In this document: piece by piece, positions 36,470 to 48,739 of the stretch
Numbering within the stretch: position 1 is the first letter of the stretch
How the letters are laid out: the number at the start of each line of letters is the position of its first letter
Made by a program: the position numbers and the translations under genes
Notes under the pieces: generated by a model
Database searches by the model: none
What the model was told of the DNA's origin: nothing
What the model saw: only the letters and a program-made list of their open reading frames with translations
NCBI GenBank assembly: GCA_028023455.1
Contig: JAQFVV010000032.1
Span: 5,366,392 to 5,430,391, forward strand
From: Epiperipatus broadwayi
Taxonomy: Eukaryota > Onychophora > Udeonychophora > Euonychophora > Peripatidae
Direction: 5' to 3'
DNA: 64,000 bases

Positions 36470-36955
36470 GTTGCAGCTGCTATTATTATTCAGTTCCAGC
36501 CTTCATTTTGTGATTGAACCATTCCACTTTTGAGTCTGTAAGTCATTCTGGTCTTCATTATGTGCTGTTACATTATTATTGCCCTAGAGATTTAGAAATC
36601 TAAAAACAGAATAGAGCCACTCATTACTGCTGTGGAAAATATTATTGCAGAAGCTGCAGAACTAACAACATGCATTGCTAGATTGTCTTAGAAATGTTTG
36701 ACTGGGTTTCAGGCCCCAAAGTCCTCCACAAATTAACTGTCCCACCTGAACCCTCACTGGAAACATGATGCCAAAATGATGAAATAGACATTGCTGCAAA
36801 CTCTCTCTCATTGTTGACTCGCTGAATGGAAGATAAGCCCTAAAACCATCGATGGAGATGAAAAAGCCAACTAGTTGGAAAGTAATGCTGATGCAAACCA
36901 AATGAACTGTGTCATCTCAATATCACAAAAGCCTAGGTAAATATATTTTTCAAAA
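36470..36955. other. GC-balanced patch of unknown origin, probably an old transposon
   Basis: This block stands out from the AT-rich surroundings. It holds a minus-strand ORF (36662-36901, 79 residues, containing GGLWGLKPSQTFLRQ). A plus-strand reading of similar length (ITAVENIIAEAAELTTCIARL near 36630-36680) is interrupted by stops. Neither resembles a family I can name. The composition suggests former coding capacity or foreign origin. Confidence 0.4.
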
Positions 36956-36959
36956 TAAT

Positions 36960-37615
36960 GGTCTACAGACACTTTATTTTTAAATGAAAGGAACATTAAT
37001 GAAGGACTATGTCAATTTTTTATTGTGTTATGTTATATTAGATATGTGTGTGTAAATAAATACTAATGTTTTCTTAATTATTAGTTGGTCTATACTGGAC
37101 CCCCTGATTTAAGAGTAGGAGCAGGCTTGAAATATTTTAAGCACTAAATTTGTGACCTGTCATCCAAGCATACTGACCATATATAATTTATATGGATGGA
37201 TGGATGGATGGTGGCTAAGTTGTATACTCAAAACAAATAAAGTGCTCTAGGTGTAGGGTGTTGAACTAGCAGTCAAGGAGTGCTATGGCTTGTAAACATG
37301 GTTGTAGGTTATGCTTTGTATAGCCTCAATCTGGCCATAGATCTTTTTGATGATGATTAATCTATCAATGGTATTCTACTTCTCTGCTTGAAGGGTCTGT
37401 CTGTCACTGCAGTCACAAAGTTGCCAAAAGTTAGTTACAAAATTTTAAAAGTTGCAATAAGCATGTTACTTGGGTGGACCCAGTTTAATATGCATCTATA
37501 TATTAAATCAAAGATTTGTATAGACTACAGACATAAATAAAGTATTATCCAAGTACATCCAGATAATAGAAATTATACATGGATGTACCTGGATAATATT
37601 TCATATATTATATAT
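36960..37615. other. Mixed spacer with a short GGAT run
   Basis: (GGAT)5 lies at about 37192-37212, the same motif as the edges of the 6.1-kb array. Just left of the tandem repeat, the string ATCCAGGTACATCC pattern occurs as a near palindrome (37545-37600: ATCCAAGTACATCCAGATAA then TGGATGTACCTGGATAAT). No gene was seen. Confidence 0.5.
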
Positions 37616-37616
37616 A

Positions 37617-38250
37617 TTCTATAATTATTTCAGTTAGTGTTAACAGTAACTTTCTTTTCATTTATAGTTTGTGAGGAGTTTAAAGATTAAAATCTAATGT
37701 TTAGTTTGTCTTTAATAACTTTGTAAACTTGTTAGTTTATTAGCAAAGTTTAAGATCGTTTGCTTATTTAAAATTTCATGCTCTGTGTTTGAGTAGGTCT
37801 GTATTTCAATATTTAACATCGATTAGCATACAACCTTAAAGTGGTATCATTTTAAGGTTTGCAATTATTGAGATATAGATCTTTAAACAGAGGGCGTTAC
37901 TGGATATTTGTAATTGTATAATGGTTTGTATATTTTCTATAATTATTTCAGTTAGTGTTAACTAACAGTAACTTTCTTTTCATTTATAGTTTGGGAGGAG
38001 TTTAAAGATTAAAATCTAATGTTTAGTTTGTCTTTAATAACTTTGTAAACTTGTTAGTTTATTAGCAAAATTTAAGATCGTTTGCTAATTTAAAATTTCA
38101 TGCTCTGTGTTTGAGTAGGTCTGTATTTCAATATTTAACATCGTTTAGCTTACAACCTTAAAGTGGTATCATTTTAAGGTTTGCTATTATTGAGATATAG
38201 ATCTTTAAACAGAGGGCGTTACTGGATATTTGTATTTCTATAATGGTTTG

Positions 38251-38255
<5 letters not shown>
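37617..38255 (+). repeat. Tandem duplication, two units of about 318 bp
   Basis: The unit beginning ATAATTATTTCAGTTAGTG at 37621 recurs at 37939. It includes TGTTTAGTTTGTCTTTAAT, AAGATCGTTTGCT and AACAGAGGGCGTTACTGGA. Fewer than about ten differences and one four-base insertion (CTAA) separate the copies. The second copy runs directly into the AT palindrome. There is no ORF or hammerhead core. Confidence 0.9.

Positions 38256-38342
<87 letters not shown>
38251..38342. repeat. (AT)n palindrome
   Basis: About 50 bases of TA repeat, a central GG, then about 38 bases of TA repeat ending in CC. The whole could extrude as a hairpin and is likely to be unstable. It borders the second 318-bp unit. 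Confidence 0.95.
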
Positions 38343-38507
38343 ATTGTAACTTGAATTTAAATTTGGTGAGTTATCTATATAAAAATTTGGTTAGCTTATT
38401 TATTTTATTTTAATTTTAAGATTATCTAAATGAATTTAAAAGTAATTTAAATATTTTACCTTATTATTAAATGGTTTTAAATAACACATTGTAATGTAAA
38501 ATGGTCA

Positions 38508-39382
38508 TACATAAAAGGGGAGTACCCAAAAGTAAATTGTTTATTTATCTTTAAGTGTTATAAATTTAATCCCTTTCAAAATGCTATCCATTTAATGTAA
38601 TACATCTGTCTAAATATGTTTTCATTTTTCAAAGTAGTCTGATAACACTTACAAAGCAAAGACTTTTAATGCTGGCATCATTTTCTTTTTCACAACTTCT
38701 AAATCTGAAAAAAAAAATTGAGGCCTTTTTTCATTTGAAAGAATAAAGAGAAATCACATGGTTAGAGATCAAGTGAATAGGACTGGTAAATAAGATGGAT
38801 CATGCTGAATTTAATTAAAAATTGTTTCACACTCAAGACTGAATGCAAAGGCATTATTACAGTGAAGTGCACTCCTCTCTGTGCCATAAAATGGGACATT
38901 TACATTTTACCACATCATGCAAATGTTTCAGAACTTGTACATGAAACATCCAACAGTTATAAACTAATTTTGAGAGAAAAATGTCATTATGTAAAAAAAA
39001 AAAAAAACATTGTTTTACAACACTTTTTGGGGATGTTGTTAATTCGAGAATTTCATTAAACCATTCATAAATTTGCATTTTTCTGGTTTTCTTGTAATCT
39101 GCTTCAAAAGCATTAAAACAGTTTTTCCTGCTATCTTCTCTAAAAGAAAACACAATTTCATATTCCTCTAACTTTTCAATTATTACAAAGAATTGACAAA
39201 TATGTAAAATGTACTTTACAAAAGAATGTGCTGCAAAGCACTACAATTTCACATTGTAATGTCATCTGGCAAATTGAAGCAGAAGATTCCCTACAATAGG
39301 TATGTAGCAGCAGAAGCATTTTAATAACACACACACTTACCAGAAAATGATTCCAGTTATTTTTGAGTCCTCCCCCCTTGTA
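38508..39382 (-). mobile_element. Mariner-like DNA transposon, internally deleted, transposase decayed
   Basis: Terminal inverted repeats: AAAAGGGGAGTACCCAAAAG at 38513 pairs with the minus-strand AAGGGGGGAGGACTCAAAAA ending near 39382, each preceded by TA. On the minus strand, 39153-38857 reads EADYKKTRKMQIYEWFNE (second helix-turn-helix region). A frame later it reads FHVQVLKHLHDVVKCKCPILW, the mariner block before the second catalytic Asp. From about 38800 to 38580 broken frames give YSLDLTPCDFSLF, followed by KTYLDRCITLNG and FERD at the C terminus. A mid-region deletion and many stops leave no functional transposase. The total, about 0.87 kb, is shorter than the usual 1.25-1.3 kb. Confidence 0.82.
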
Positions 39383-39389
39383 TTTTTTT

Positions 39390-41890
39390 TAACAAATGGT
39401 GTATCAAAATATTATTTTTATTTTAGATTATTGCAAAAATTTTAAGATTATTATTATTTGTATTCTTTGGGTAATGTAATAAAGTTAATGACATATATGT
39501 ATTATATTAGGTATATATTAATAAAAGTATATAAATAGTTTTATATGATGGCAATAGTAAAATAAAGTATGTATTGATAAGTTTATTTGTTGATGTTTTA
39601 TTTACTGCATACATTTCAAAAATAAGATTTAAACATAAATAAATAGGATATTAAATTATATGTTAAAATATGTATATGCGTATGTGTGTTTTATATGGTA
39701 TGGCATAATCTAAAAACATTAAATTTCATGTATCGAATATATTATTTTATTTAAAATGGGTATTTAAAAATATTGATTATAATATATAAAATAGATAAAT
39801 AAAAAATGTCTATTTTATTTAAACTATGATTTTATATTGTTTTTAAAATATATTTTGGGTTTAATTTGTAAAATTATTTTTTTATTATTTTTAAAACATA
39901 TTGTAACATTTATTTTTAGAAAATTTTAAAATATATATTTTAAGATATGAATGCTGGTTTGTTAGAAAATAACTTTTATTGGGTTAATATATGGATAAAT
40001 ATGACTCTTAATAGAAAAGACCTTAGAAACAAGTTACATTAGAATTATTAAAATAAAATGCCATAAAAATAATATTTAGGATAAAGACATAAGTATGATA
40101 TCATTGAGAGAAAACTATTTAAGTCCCTGATCTTAAATGAGACATCCTCTTATATTTTGTCTCAACAGCTAAACTTCACAAAACTTGATGTATATATATA
40201 TATATTAATAATTTTATTTAAAGTTTGAAATGAATATTATGGCTAAAAACTTAAAATGTCTGCTCAAAATCTTCATGTCTTTTGAGAATTTGAGTAAAAT
40301 AATATGAGATAAAAAAATCATCTCACTGTGATAAATAACAGAGTTAAGTACTGCAATATATATTTGTAAGAATGATATGAAGAAAGTAATAACTTCTGTT
40401 ATGATTATGTAAACAAAGCAGTATTAAATGCTGTAAAATATTAATTATGAAATACTTTATTAAAAATAAAATAAGTCATCAAAATGAATAATTTTAATGG
40501 AATGCAACACAATGTCTATCTACACAACAAAAAACATTGTGGAATTTTCAGCAGAATAACTAAGTGTTTGAATTATAATTTTTTTACATGTGTTGATATA
40601 AAATGTATAAGCGAATCATAAAATTCTTTGATATACATAATATATATTGTTTTTTGATGGAATTACAATTTAATGGGCATTTCTTGTGAGTAAAAAAAAA
40701 AAAATTTACCAGGTATTTTTTTTTTTTTTTTACATTTTTTTTATGTTTTGAGAATGTATGTGTTTGTTTAGTTTAGTATACAGGAAAATATAGTACTGTA
40801 TTCAAAAAAGAAGAGATTAAAGTAAATAGTAAATAAAAATAAAAGCAATAAGTTTCTTAATGCTAATTTTAGTTTGTTTAAATTAAAAGAATATTTGTTA
40901 ATTTGCTTCATTTATATTTTTTAAAAAATAGGTTTTCATGTATAAATATTTATGGAAGGTATTAATGAAAATATATATTTAATAAATAGTTTTAATATTT
41001 TTATAAATATAAATTAATAAGCTTATGCTTATTATGTTAAGAAAAATAGTAAACAATAAAACATACTAATTAAATTTTGCATAATATATCTTTATGTATT
41101 TATTTAGCAATATTTATACTAGTATAACCTATTTTTCTTTTTGGTTTTCTTAGTATATTATTTACAAGACATAATAGATCCATTTATAATATAATATAAT
41201 AGGTGTAATAGATAAATGCTAAACAACTCAGTTGTAAACTATTTAATAAGAAATATTTTATTTGCTTCCCAATTTTACATATTTTTTGTTGCTATTATTG
41301 TTTATATTAACAAATTTGCATTTTTGTTAATTAAATTGATTTTTCCATGATTATTAATAATTAAATTTTTACACTTTAACCCTTGAGAGTCTCTATTTTT
41401 TTTTATATTCATATATTATTAGCTAACCAAAATATTGGATAAGCATTCTATAAATTTCACTCAATTTAATATCATTACATTTGACAATCCATGTAGAGTC
41501 TGAATAAGACTTTTGAAGGAAATACTATTACATTTAACATCCTTAAATATGAGATTTAATTAGTATAAACTTTTGTACCATTACATATATATAAGCATTT
41601 TTAGTATATATAATTAAATAAAGCATATTTTTATCACAAAATGGGATGTGTTTTAATTACTATATCCATATTGTAATAGTATAATAATATAAATCACCAA
41701 CTATTATTAAATAAATAGCCCATCACATGCAAAACTGTAATGCTATAATAATAATTGAATAATTAACTAATCAAAAAACCTACAACAATTGAACACCAAA
41801 AATCTATAATGATATTAAAATGATTATCTATTAATAAATAAATGGTTTAACACTTTCAGAAATCCCAGTTGAAATGTCAAACAGTACTAG
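39390..41890. other. AT-rich spacer, nothing recognised
   Basis: Extremely AT-rich, with A/T runs such as 40692-40735 and a TA run at 40191-40206. No coding or repeat family was seen. Confidence 0.5.
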
Positions 41891-41897
41891 CATGAAG

Positions 41898-42590
41898 TAT
41901 GAGGGGGAATCCCAAAATAATCAGAATTGTTCTCTGGCAAGTGTATCTGTGGTCATACATGGTTTTATTGTTTCATACCTCTTGTGGGGACCATTTTGCA
42001 TCAAGCTTCCAAATCACATTACTATGTGAAATTGTAAAGTGCATTTTGCATATTTGATGATAAGTTTGAATAATATGAAATTCTGTTCTTTTATGGAAAA
42101 TGGCAGTGAAAACAGAAGTAATGCTTGAAACTGATTATAAGAAAGCTGTTTTCCAGAAAACACAAGTTTACAAATGATTTAATAAATTTTTTAAACTCAT
42201 CATGCCCAAAAAAACATGGTGAGTGAAGGCCAAGGTCAAGATAATGCTGCTTTTTATTGGTGCAAATGTCTTATTTCTCTCAAAATTAGTTCTTAATGGT
42301 CAGACATTTTATCTACAAGTTCTGAAATGTTTGTGCAATACAATAAAATTTTGTGGTAAAGTGAGAAATCAAACTTTACTATGACAATTTCTCTGTGAGC
42401 AGTCTTCAGTGTAAAACAATTTTTAAGTAAATTTAAAATGACTCAGCTATCTATGAGTCATATTTGCTTGCTCTCTGACCATGTGACTTAATGAAAAATG
42501 CCTTGAAAGTGTTAGAAGCAATAAACATATTGAAAACAAAATACATGGGTAAAAAGAACAAACAAGTGTTACTGACATTGCTAAAATAAT
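41898..42590 (+). mobile_element. Second mariner-like element of the same family, decayed
   Basis: It starts with TATGAGGGGGAATCCCAAAA, matching the termini of the 38508-39382 element. Plus-strand broken frames give VMLETDYKKAVFQKTQVYK (42105-42175), then KIMLLFIGAN...NGQTFYLQVLKCL near 42240-42340, then SYLLAL*PCD near 42460. These align in order with mariner transposase. The 39-kb copy shares the sequence AAACAATTTTTAA in its 3' part. The right terminus is not clear; the LINE tail at 42590 abuts or truncates it. It is inactive because of stops and deletions. Confidence 0.75.
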
Positions 42591-42825
42591 TAAGAGACTG
42601 AAGTAGAGTGGAATAGACATATTCCTAGAAGAAAAGATAATTGTAAAGACCCAGAGAAAGACCAAATGTAAGTTGGATGGACAAAATAAAGAAATGTGCT
42701 CAGGTAATGTGAAGTAGAGAGGCTAGAGATCAGAGAAGTTGGATTCAAGATGGAGAGACTTGTTTTGCAGTGGATTGATAATGGTTGATAATGATGATGA
42801 TGATGATGATGATGATATAAATATT
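42590..42825 (+). pseudogene. LINE 3' end with (GATGAT)n tail
   Basis: At 42650-42760 the plus strand reads RERPNVSWMDKIKK, a stop, then REARDQRSW. This is the characteristic C-terminal pattern of several LINE clades (RGRP-x-x-x-WMD-x-IK ... ARDR-x-W). Forty bases later comes GATAATG followed by about seven GAT/TGA units (42786-42815), the kind of microsatellite tail seen on RTE/CR1-type LINEs instead of poly(A). The copy is a short 5'-truncated insertion. Overlapping minus-strand ORFs in this interval are shadows. Confidence 0.65.
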
Positions 42826-42829
42826 GGAA

Positions 42830-45800
42830 ACAAACAAATAGACTGTAAAATTTAAATAACATTTAAAATTAGTGTTAAGAAAGATACTTTATTTAAATTT
42901 TGTTTTAAAATAATATTTTTTTTTATTAGTTTATGTTTAACATAGTATAAACAAGTACATATATTCTACAGTCAGTAATATATAATCAAAACATACAACC
43001 TGGTTAACCTTAGCAAGAATTGTCAGATAATTTTTAACTAAAAACTTCATTAGAAAGCATATTTATTAATACATATTAATAGAACAATATTTGTAAAACC
43101 ACTATAAAATTCAAGTCCATAATCCTTGGCATCATTGATTAATATTCATAATATGAAGATCTGTTATATAAGCATTATACCTGAAGTTCAATCATATTCT
43201 AATTACATTGTTCAAAACATAATTTTATCCACTGGAATGGATTATGCATTTTAAAACAGACAATCCATAGTAAAACATTCAGACATTAACATTTTGATTT
43301 TTATATAAATAACAGCACTATTTAATTCTTTGATAATTTTATAATACCATATTGTTGGTTGTAGTATCACAAAGTTAATCCATAATGAATTCCAATTTGT
43401 AATCTTTAGTTATATTAGAGCCTATAGACATTGCACACCAAAAGTATTCCATATTTTTTTTTTGTTCCTTTGGCATTAGGGATGCATTGTACATTGAGAT
43501 GATTTTATTCCAAAATATTAATAGATCTCTCAAAAAACAGAAGCTTTATGGAGCAAATGGATTTTTTTTAAGCCATTCTTTTTTATAGTAAAATTCAATA
43601 TTTAATATTATATATAATGCATTGGCTTTGTTTATAAAAAGGCAGATTAATAGAGAGTTTCAATATTATTGTTCCTATGGTTTCATTCAAAGATAAGCTG
43701 TTGCTATTGTCTGTTATAAATATTTTTTCAATAAAATATTTTTGAAATGTAACATCATTCATCATAAAAATATTTCTTAGCTTCATAATAAATAAAAAGT
43801 TTTTCTGTTAAATAATAATAAAAAAATCTGCAATATATATATATTTTATCATAATTTATATAAAATATACCTTTTATATTTATATATTCAGTATACTATG
43901 TTTTATAATTTTACATATCTAGTAAAATAATTATATATAAAATAAAATATTTTAAAATAAGTATAATTTTATATTATTTTAATTATCAAAACACAAGATA
44001 CTTATACACATGCACACACACAGCAAATAATAATTGACTATTTTATGTTTATTTAGGTTCATGTTTTATTTGTTAAATGTATGGAGTAAAATAAAAATAA
44101 ATTCTAATAAATGAATATATCAATATATAACTTCAATCTTTCTAATAATAAAATATTAACTTTATTACAATACACAATTTGATAGACTGTCTATTAAGAA
44201 AAATTTAAAATTCACAAACATAACTATTACATCTAGAATCCAGGTATTGTAAAATATACTTGTATTTAAAACATTTATTAATATTGTAACTTATTAATCC
44301 TTTTAAAACAATTGAAAAATAACGTAAGCCAACAATTTTTTAGGAACATAATGATTCCCGTTTAAATCTGGACCAAGATGGTAATATATATATGTAATTC
44401 TAACAAAATGTATAAAAAGTGCTTTTTTAATAAAATTTTGAAAAATTCATCTTGAAGATGTTAAGAGGTTTTTTTTTATAAATAATTTTATGATACTCTA
44501 AATTATCTGTGTAAATACGGTTTGATAATTAGTTTTGTTAACTGGCTAAACCAGCTTTATCTTTTAGAGTAGCAGAAAGATTACCTACTCCCATTTAATA
44601 ATTTTAATATACAAGATAACTCTATTTATAACATTAAAATCCCAGATTTCTCATAATATATTCAATTTAATTTATTTATTAAATATAGCATTAGTTTATA
44701 TATATACCGAAAATTAAAGGAGACAAAGAAAGGAAAATGGTAAATTGACTTATACTATTTTGTTGTTTTTTTTTTTTAATTCTCAATTTCAATATTAAAA
44801 ATGAGAATTAAACAAATAAAATGTTTCCATTTTCATAGTATGACACTGTCAACTATTAATTGTATAATTTACTCGATATATATATGTGTGTGTGTGTGTT
44901 ACAAACAGGTTGTTACAAGAAATTTTCTAATTCAGACTTTAGGCTTAGAATCACATTATATATTTATTTACTCTTGTCTTTTTTTAAGTTATTTAAATTA
45001 ATATTAGAATCTAAAAAGCTTTTCTATAGAATCTTATATCACTTACTAATTGACACAATTTTAAAAAGTGGTGGCAGAAGTGATCAAGCATTGTTCAGCT
45101 TCAATGGTACAATAAGTTACATTATCTTTATGTAGCTATGTCCTTAACAATTTTGAAAAATCTCTCAAAATATATTTTTAAAAATATATTTAATCTTCAA
45201 GAACAATCACCATTTACTATTCATCGTCTCTGAATTTAGATATTAGTCCAATAGAAGAGTAGTTTTAAGTTTAGTGACTGAATTCCCAAAATGATATATG
45301 CATTAACATTTAAAAATTTCGTTAAATACACTTTATTCATATTTTCCTATATGCAGTATATTTTTGCAGGCTTGATGGAAACTTGTCTTAATGAATCATT
45401 CTGTCACCAAAAAAAGAAACATGTTTACTTATGAGTTAATATAAATTTTTATTTTGCCTTAGAGCATGAGGAATGCCACTTAACTAATTAATTATAAAAA
45501 TATTTTTTTTCTAAAAAATTAAAGTAACATGATTTAATTTGATTCAAATGAAAAAGAACCATGGTCAGTACATTGTGAATCATTAATTGATATTTTTTTC
45601 TACAATGATTCGGCAAACAAACAAAAAAAAAAAACTAATCTAAAATATTATCTAGCTAAACAAATGTTCAAATGTAATTTAACTATAAAAAAAATCTTGA
45701 CCTGCAGAAGGCAAGGTAAAACAATACCTAACAATATAACTTAAAATAAACAAACAAGTTTTAAAAAATGACAAAAAATATAATAGTGATTTTAAATAGA

Positions 45801-46000
45801 TTATTAGTTCCATAGCACAGTGATTAATATGTTCAGACACATTAAATTTAAATTTCGGCCTGAGCTGGGTAAAGTTTGGAATAATTTCAGCTCTCAGACA
45901 AGCCTAAGATTTATCTTTAAGGTAATCAGGTTTTAACCAATTCAGCGTTTCATTCAATATTGAATAATAAATTAATATCTAGTTATAAAATAGATTGATG
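42830..46000. other. AT-rich spacer, nothing recognised
   Basis: Contains a short (TG)n at 44882-44900 and scattered A/T runs. ORFs 43595-43786, 44801-45001 and 44860-45135 are low-complexity or overlapping. No family signal. Confidence 0.45.
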
Positions 46001-46005
46001 CTTTT

Positions 46006-46088
46006 CCCCCCCCCCCCCTCCCCCCCCCCCCCCCCCCCCCCCACACATTAAAAAATACAAAAACCACCCCCCCCAAACAACCCCCCCC
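46006..46088. repeat. C-rich homopolymer tract (G-rich on minus strand)
   Basis: Two near-pure C runs (46006-46018 and 46021-46042) are followed by C8 runs at 46066-46073 and 46081-46088. In a genome this AT-rich it is striking. The minus strand has four or more G-runs long enough to form G-quadruplexes. It directly abuts the LTR-like repeat that starts at 46089. Confidence 0.95.
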
Positions 46089-46250
46089 GGTGAGGTACGG
46101 ATGAACTGGCCTAAATTGTATTTAGATTTAATGAGTAAACTTAGAGCTAACTTATTGGAGGTGAATATGATCATTGGTTAGTTACTTCACAGCATAGTCA
46201 TGCCTTCCCCTCTTCTTGTGAAAAACTTGGACCATTATATCTTGGCACAC
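46089..46250 (+). repeat. LTR-like direct repeat, left copy
   Basis: GGATGAAC(T)...CATAAATTGTATT-like sequence, TTAATGAGTAAACTTAGAGCT, ATCATTGGTTAGTTACTTCA and GGACCATTA recur at 54757-54943 in the same orientation. The intervening 8.7 kb contains remnants of an LTR-retrotransposon-like coding region and a Penelope-like insertion. These may be parts of LTRs or copies of another dispersed repeat. Confidence 0.5.
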
Positions 46251-46745
46251 CCAACTTAGGGGCTCAAAATAATAAATCTGAAACATTACATCATAGTTTC
46301 TAGGGAGGTCCAGTTTCTTTTTTTTTTTCAGAATTTGCTCTACTCTGAAACTCTACATGTCTACAATCCTGATGTAATTTGATACACCCAACCATAAAGA
46401 GTGGTGCATTTCATGAATATTAAATATAAGTAGTTGATGAGTGGGATATGATAAACAGAGACCATAAATAATTAATTGATCAATAAAAGTAAGCTAAAAT
46501 AGAAGTTAGATGTATAAAACATGGACTAAAAAAAGTACCCTTAAAAAAGAAAAAATAATAACATCTGTATCAATAAAAGTGTAAACAGGAATGAGTTAAG
46601 TAGACCCTAAATGGCAAGGGGACAGCAATAGGTCCTATGATATATATATATATTTAAAATGAAAAAGTGACTATAATTAACTATAGGAGAAGATTTTTTT
46701 TTGTTTAATGATACTTACAAGTGAAGACAGCTATCTGATAAAAAA

Positions 46746-47560
46746 TGAGTCATGTGGAAGAATCACATAGTGCTGATAATAGCGAGATTGAAGATAATGC
46801 TAGTAATATTGGGGAAGGGTCTTTACAGGTCCAATCACCTGGGGGTCTATCACAGAAATTGATCACCTTCCATTGGTACATGCTATAGATCATAGGCTAC
46901 CTCAAACTCAAGGAGCATTTGGTAACGAGGTGACACAGGTACTTGAAAGTCAAGTAGCACTGACTACAGGAAGTAATATGATCATGGAGCAAATGGTTCA
47001 AATGATCATGGCTGGTTTAGAGACAGTTAAGCTGCATGAAAACAAGGTTGAAGGAAGATATGAACAGTATGAAGATACGAACAGGCATAATAACATGGCA
47101 TGGCTGAATGATATGAACAGTAACAAGTCATATAAAGGAAGATATAAGTATGAAGGAAGATGTGAATATTAACATGAGTAGTATGGAGACAAGATTGAAG
47201 AGTGAAATGGGTAATAAGATGACAAACCTAGAAGAAAGTCTTAAGAGGAAATATAAATAGTGTTAGAGTGGATATAAAGTAAGAAGCGAAAGATATTGAG
47301 ACTAGGCTGTTTGCTGATATGGAACAACTGTCAATAAATTTAAATAGCATGCAAAGAAACAACTTGGAGATGAAGCTAACATTTGGAAATCTAAGGAATG
47401 ACATAGAAGAGAAGGATTGGAGTGCCAACAATGATTTGAAGAATTCAAGTCGTATTATTGGACAACTGATTGGTGAATGTGATAAGGTATAAAAGAATCG
47501 GGAGGTTTTCAGAGAAGAAATGCACACAGAACAGAAGTTTCTGTTAGACTGAGTTTGAAA
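46746..47560 (+). pseudogene. Gag-like/coiled-coil remnant, LTR-retrotransposon type (tentative)
   Basis: An ATG at 46746 starts MSHVEESHSADNSEIEDN, an acidic leader, which breaks after about 48 codons. In the next frame, 46873-47172 gives a 99-residue stretch rich in Met, Glu and Asn (IMEQMVQMIMAGLETVKLHENK). Short frames with heptad-like spacing (MSSMETRLKSEMGNKMTNLEESLKR near 47170-47250) continue to about 47560. Met/Glu-rich, amphipathic repeats of this kind occur in some invertebrate gag proteins. No zinc knuckle was found. A non-transposon coiled-coil gene remnant is an alternative. Confidence 0.4.
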
Positions 47561-48439
47561 AGAACTTTAGGAGGCTCGTGCTAGGATGGATAAACTTTCT
47601 ATGACCCACAGTTTCAAGGCAGAATTGCACAATAAAGACTTGATAGATTTAGATCATTAATTCAAATAGCTTGAAGATAAAATAACCTCAGTAGAGATAG
47701 ACTCAGTCATAGGCAAAGCTACTATGAAGAAGCTGGTGGAATGTGCCACTGAAACATGTGATAGGGTGGACAGGATAGACCAGACACTAAGCTAAAGACT
47801 GCTAGTGATAGTCTCAGTTGTGTCAGGGGGTGCCAATCATTGGGCAACAATGAGCTGCAATTGACTCAAGGACCCAAAACAATAGTAGAGGAGAATGGAA
47901 TAATAGGAGAGACCTCTTAGAAATTGCTCTCAAAGACCCATAGATGATAAGTAATCCCTGTGAGGAAGCTACCTTTCTACATCGCATTCTACTTGAGTCA
48001 GAAGATTACCCTCTTCACTTTAATTTAGAAGGGTTAATCCCAAATATTTATCTAACCAACTCTGAAAACCATATGCTGACTCCACAGGCAGATAACCTGG
48101 AGAATGCATAGACACTCAACCCAATTCTACATGGTTAACCAATTTGTGAGGCTGAAGATGTTTAGTGGAGCAACCATCTCAGAAGCCTCAACCTTTACTT
48201 TTTGGTGAACTGAAACCATATAGAAGGTGATCCAAATAAAGGAAGTTATTGGATCATGGTAGTGAACAGCACACTACCAACCAAAAAGCAAGAAGGTCCT
48301 CAGTTCCATAAGTTGTGCAACACTTATGAAGGTCCTTTTACCTTCATTAGGCATAGACATGCTAGTGCTTAAGAAGCCAATGTAGGGATGAACCTTCATG
48401 ATATTGACCTAAGACATGAAAACCAGACCAAACCTGAAA
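47561..48439 (+). pseudogene. Decayed retroelement-like region with a possible integrase C-terminal tail
   Basis: Frames change often. Near 48285-48355 the reading KQEGPQFHKLCNTYEGPFTF resembles the segment K-L-x(3)-Y-x-GPF that ends many Gypsy-type integrases. The protease, reverse transcriptase and RNase H expected between gag and integrase were not found. Either most of pol is deleted or this is only a fragment. Confidence 0.35.
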
Positions 48440-48735
48440 CATTACCTTAAATTTAATTAATCAAGAATCTAAGGACTCAAGTTCGAATCCCATGCTAGTA
48501 CTGTCACTGGTCAGGCTAGCAACACCTGAAGAAGAGGGGAGAAAAATACCTCTCAAAACAATGCATATACTAACCTATTTGCTGTGATATTACTAAGAGT
48601 TGAATGTATTTGGAATATTTAAATAAAATTAAACTTTTCTAAAGACATTCAACACACATATTAGATGGTGGAAATAGTCCAATATAAAAATACAGCTAGA
48701 GCATGATTATCACAACCTTTCAGGAAAACACTAAG
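48440..48735 (+). repeat. Penelope-like left terminal repeat
   Basis: It starts at CATTACCTTAAATTTAAT and includes B-box-like AGTTCGAATCC (48479-48489), CTGAAGAAGAGG (48528), paired CCTCT, and ACATTCAACACACATA. It lacks the A-box segment present at 51091-51112, so it is truncated at the 5' side. The sequence runs straight into the coding remnant. Confidence 0.8.
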
Positions 48736-48739
48736 TATT

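Noticed and set aside
37192-37212. CRISPR-like or regulatory short repeat
   Set aside because: It is only a short GGAT microsatellite; nothing in the window has the regular repeat and spacer pattern of a CRISPR array.
42447-42862. Two minus-strand ORFs of 72 and 90 residues
   Set aside because: They are shadows of the mariner and LINE remnants on the plus strand and of the GAT microsatellite (poly-His).
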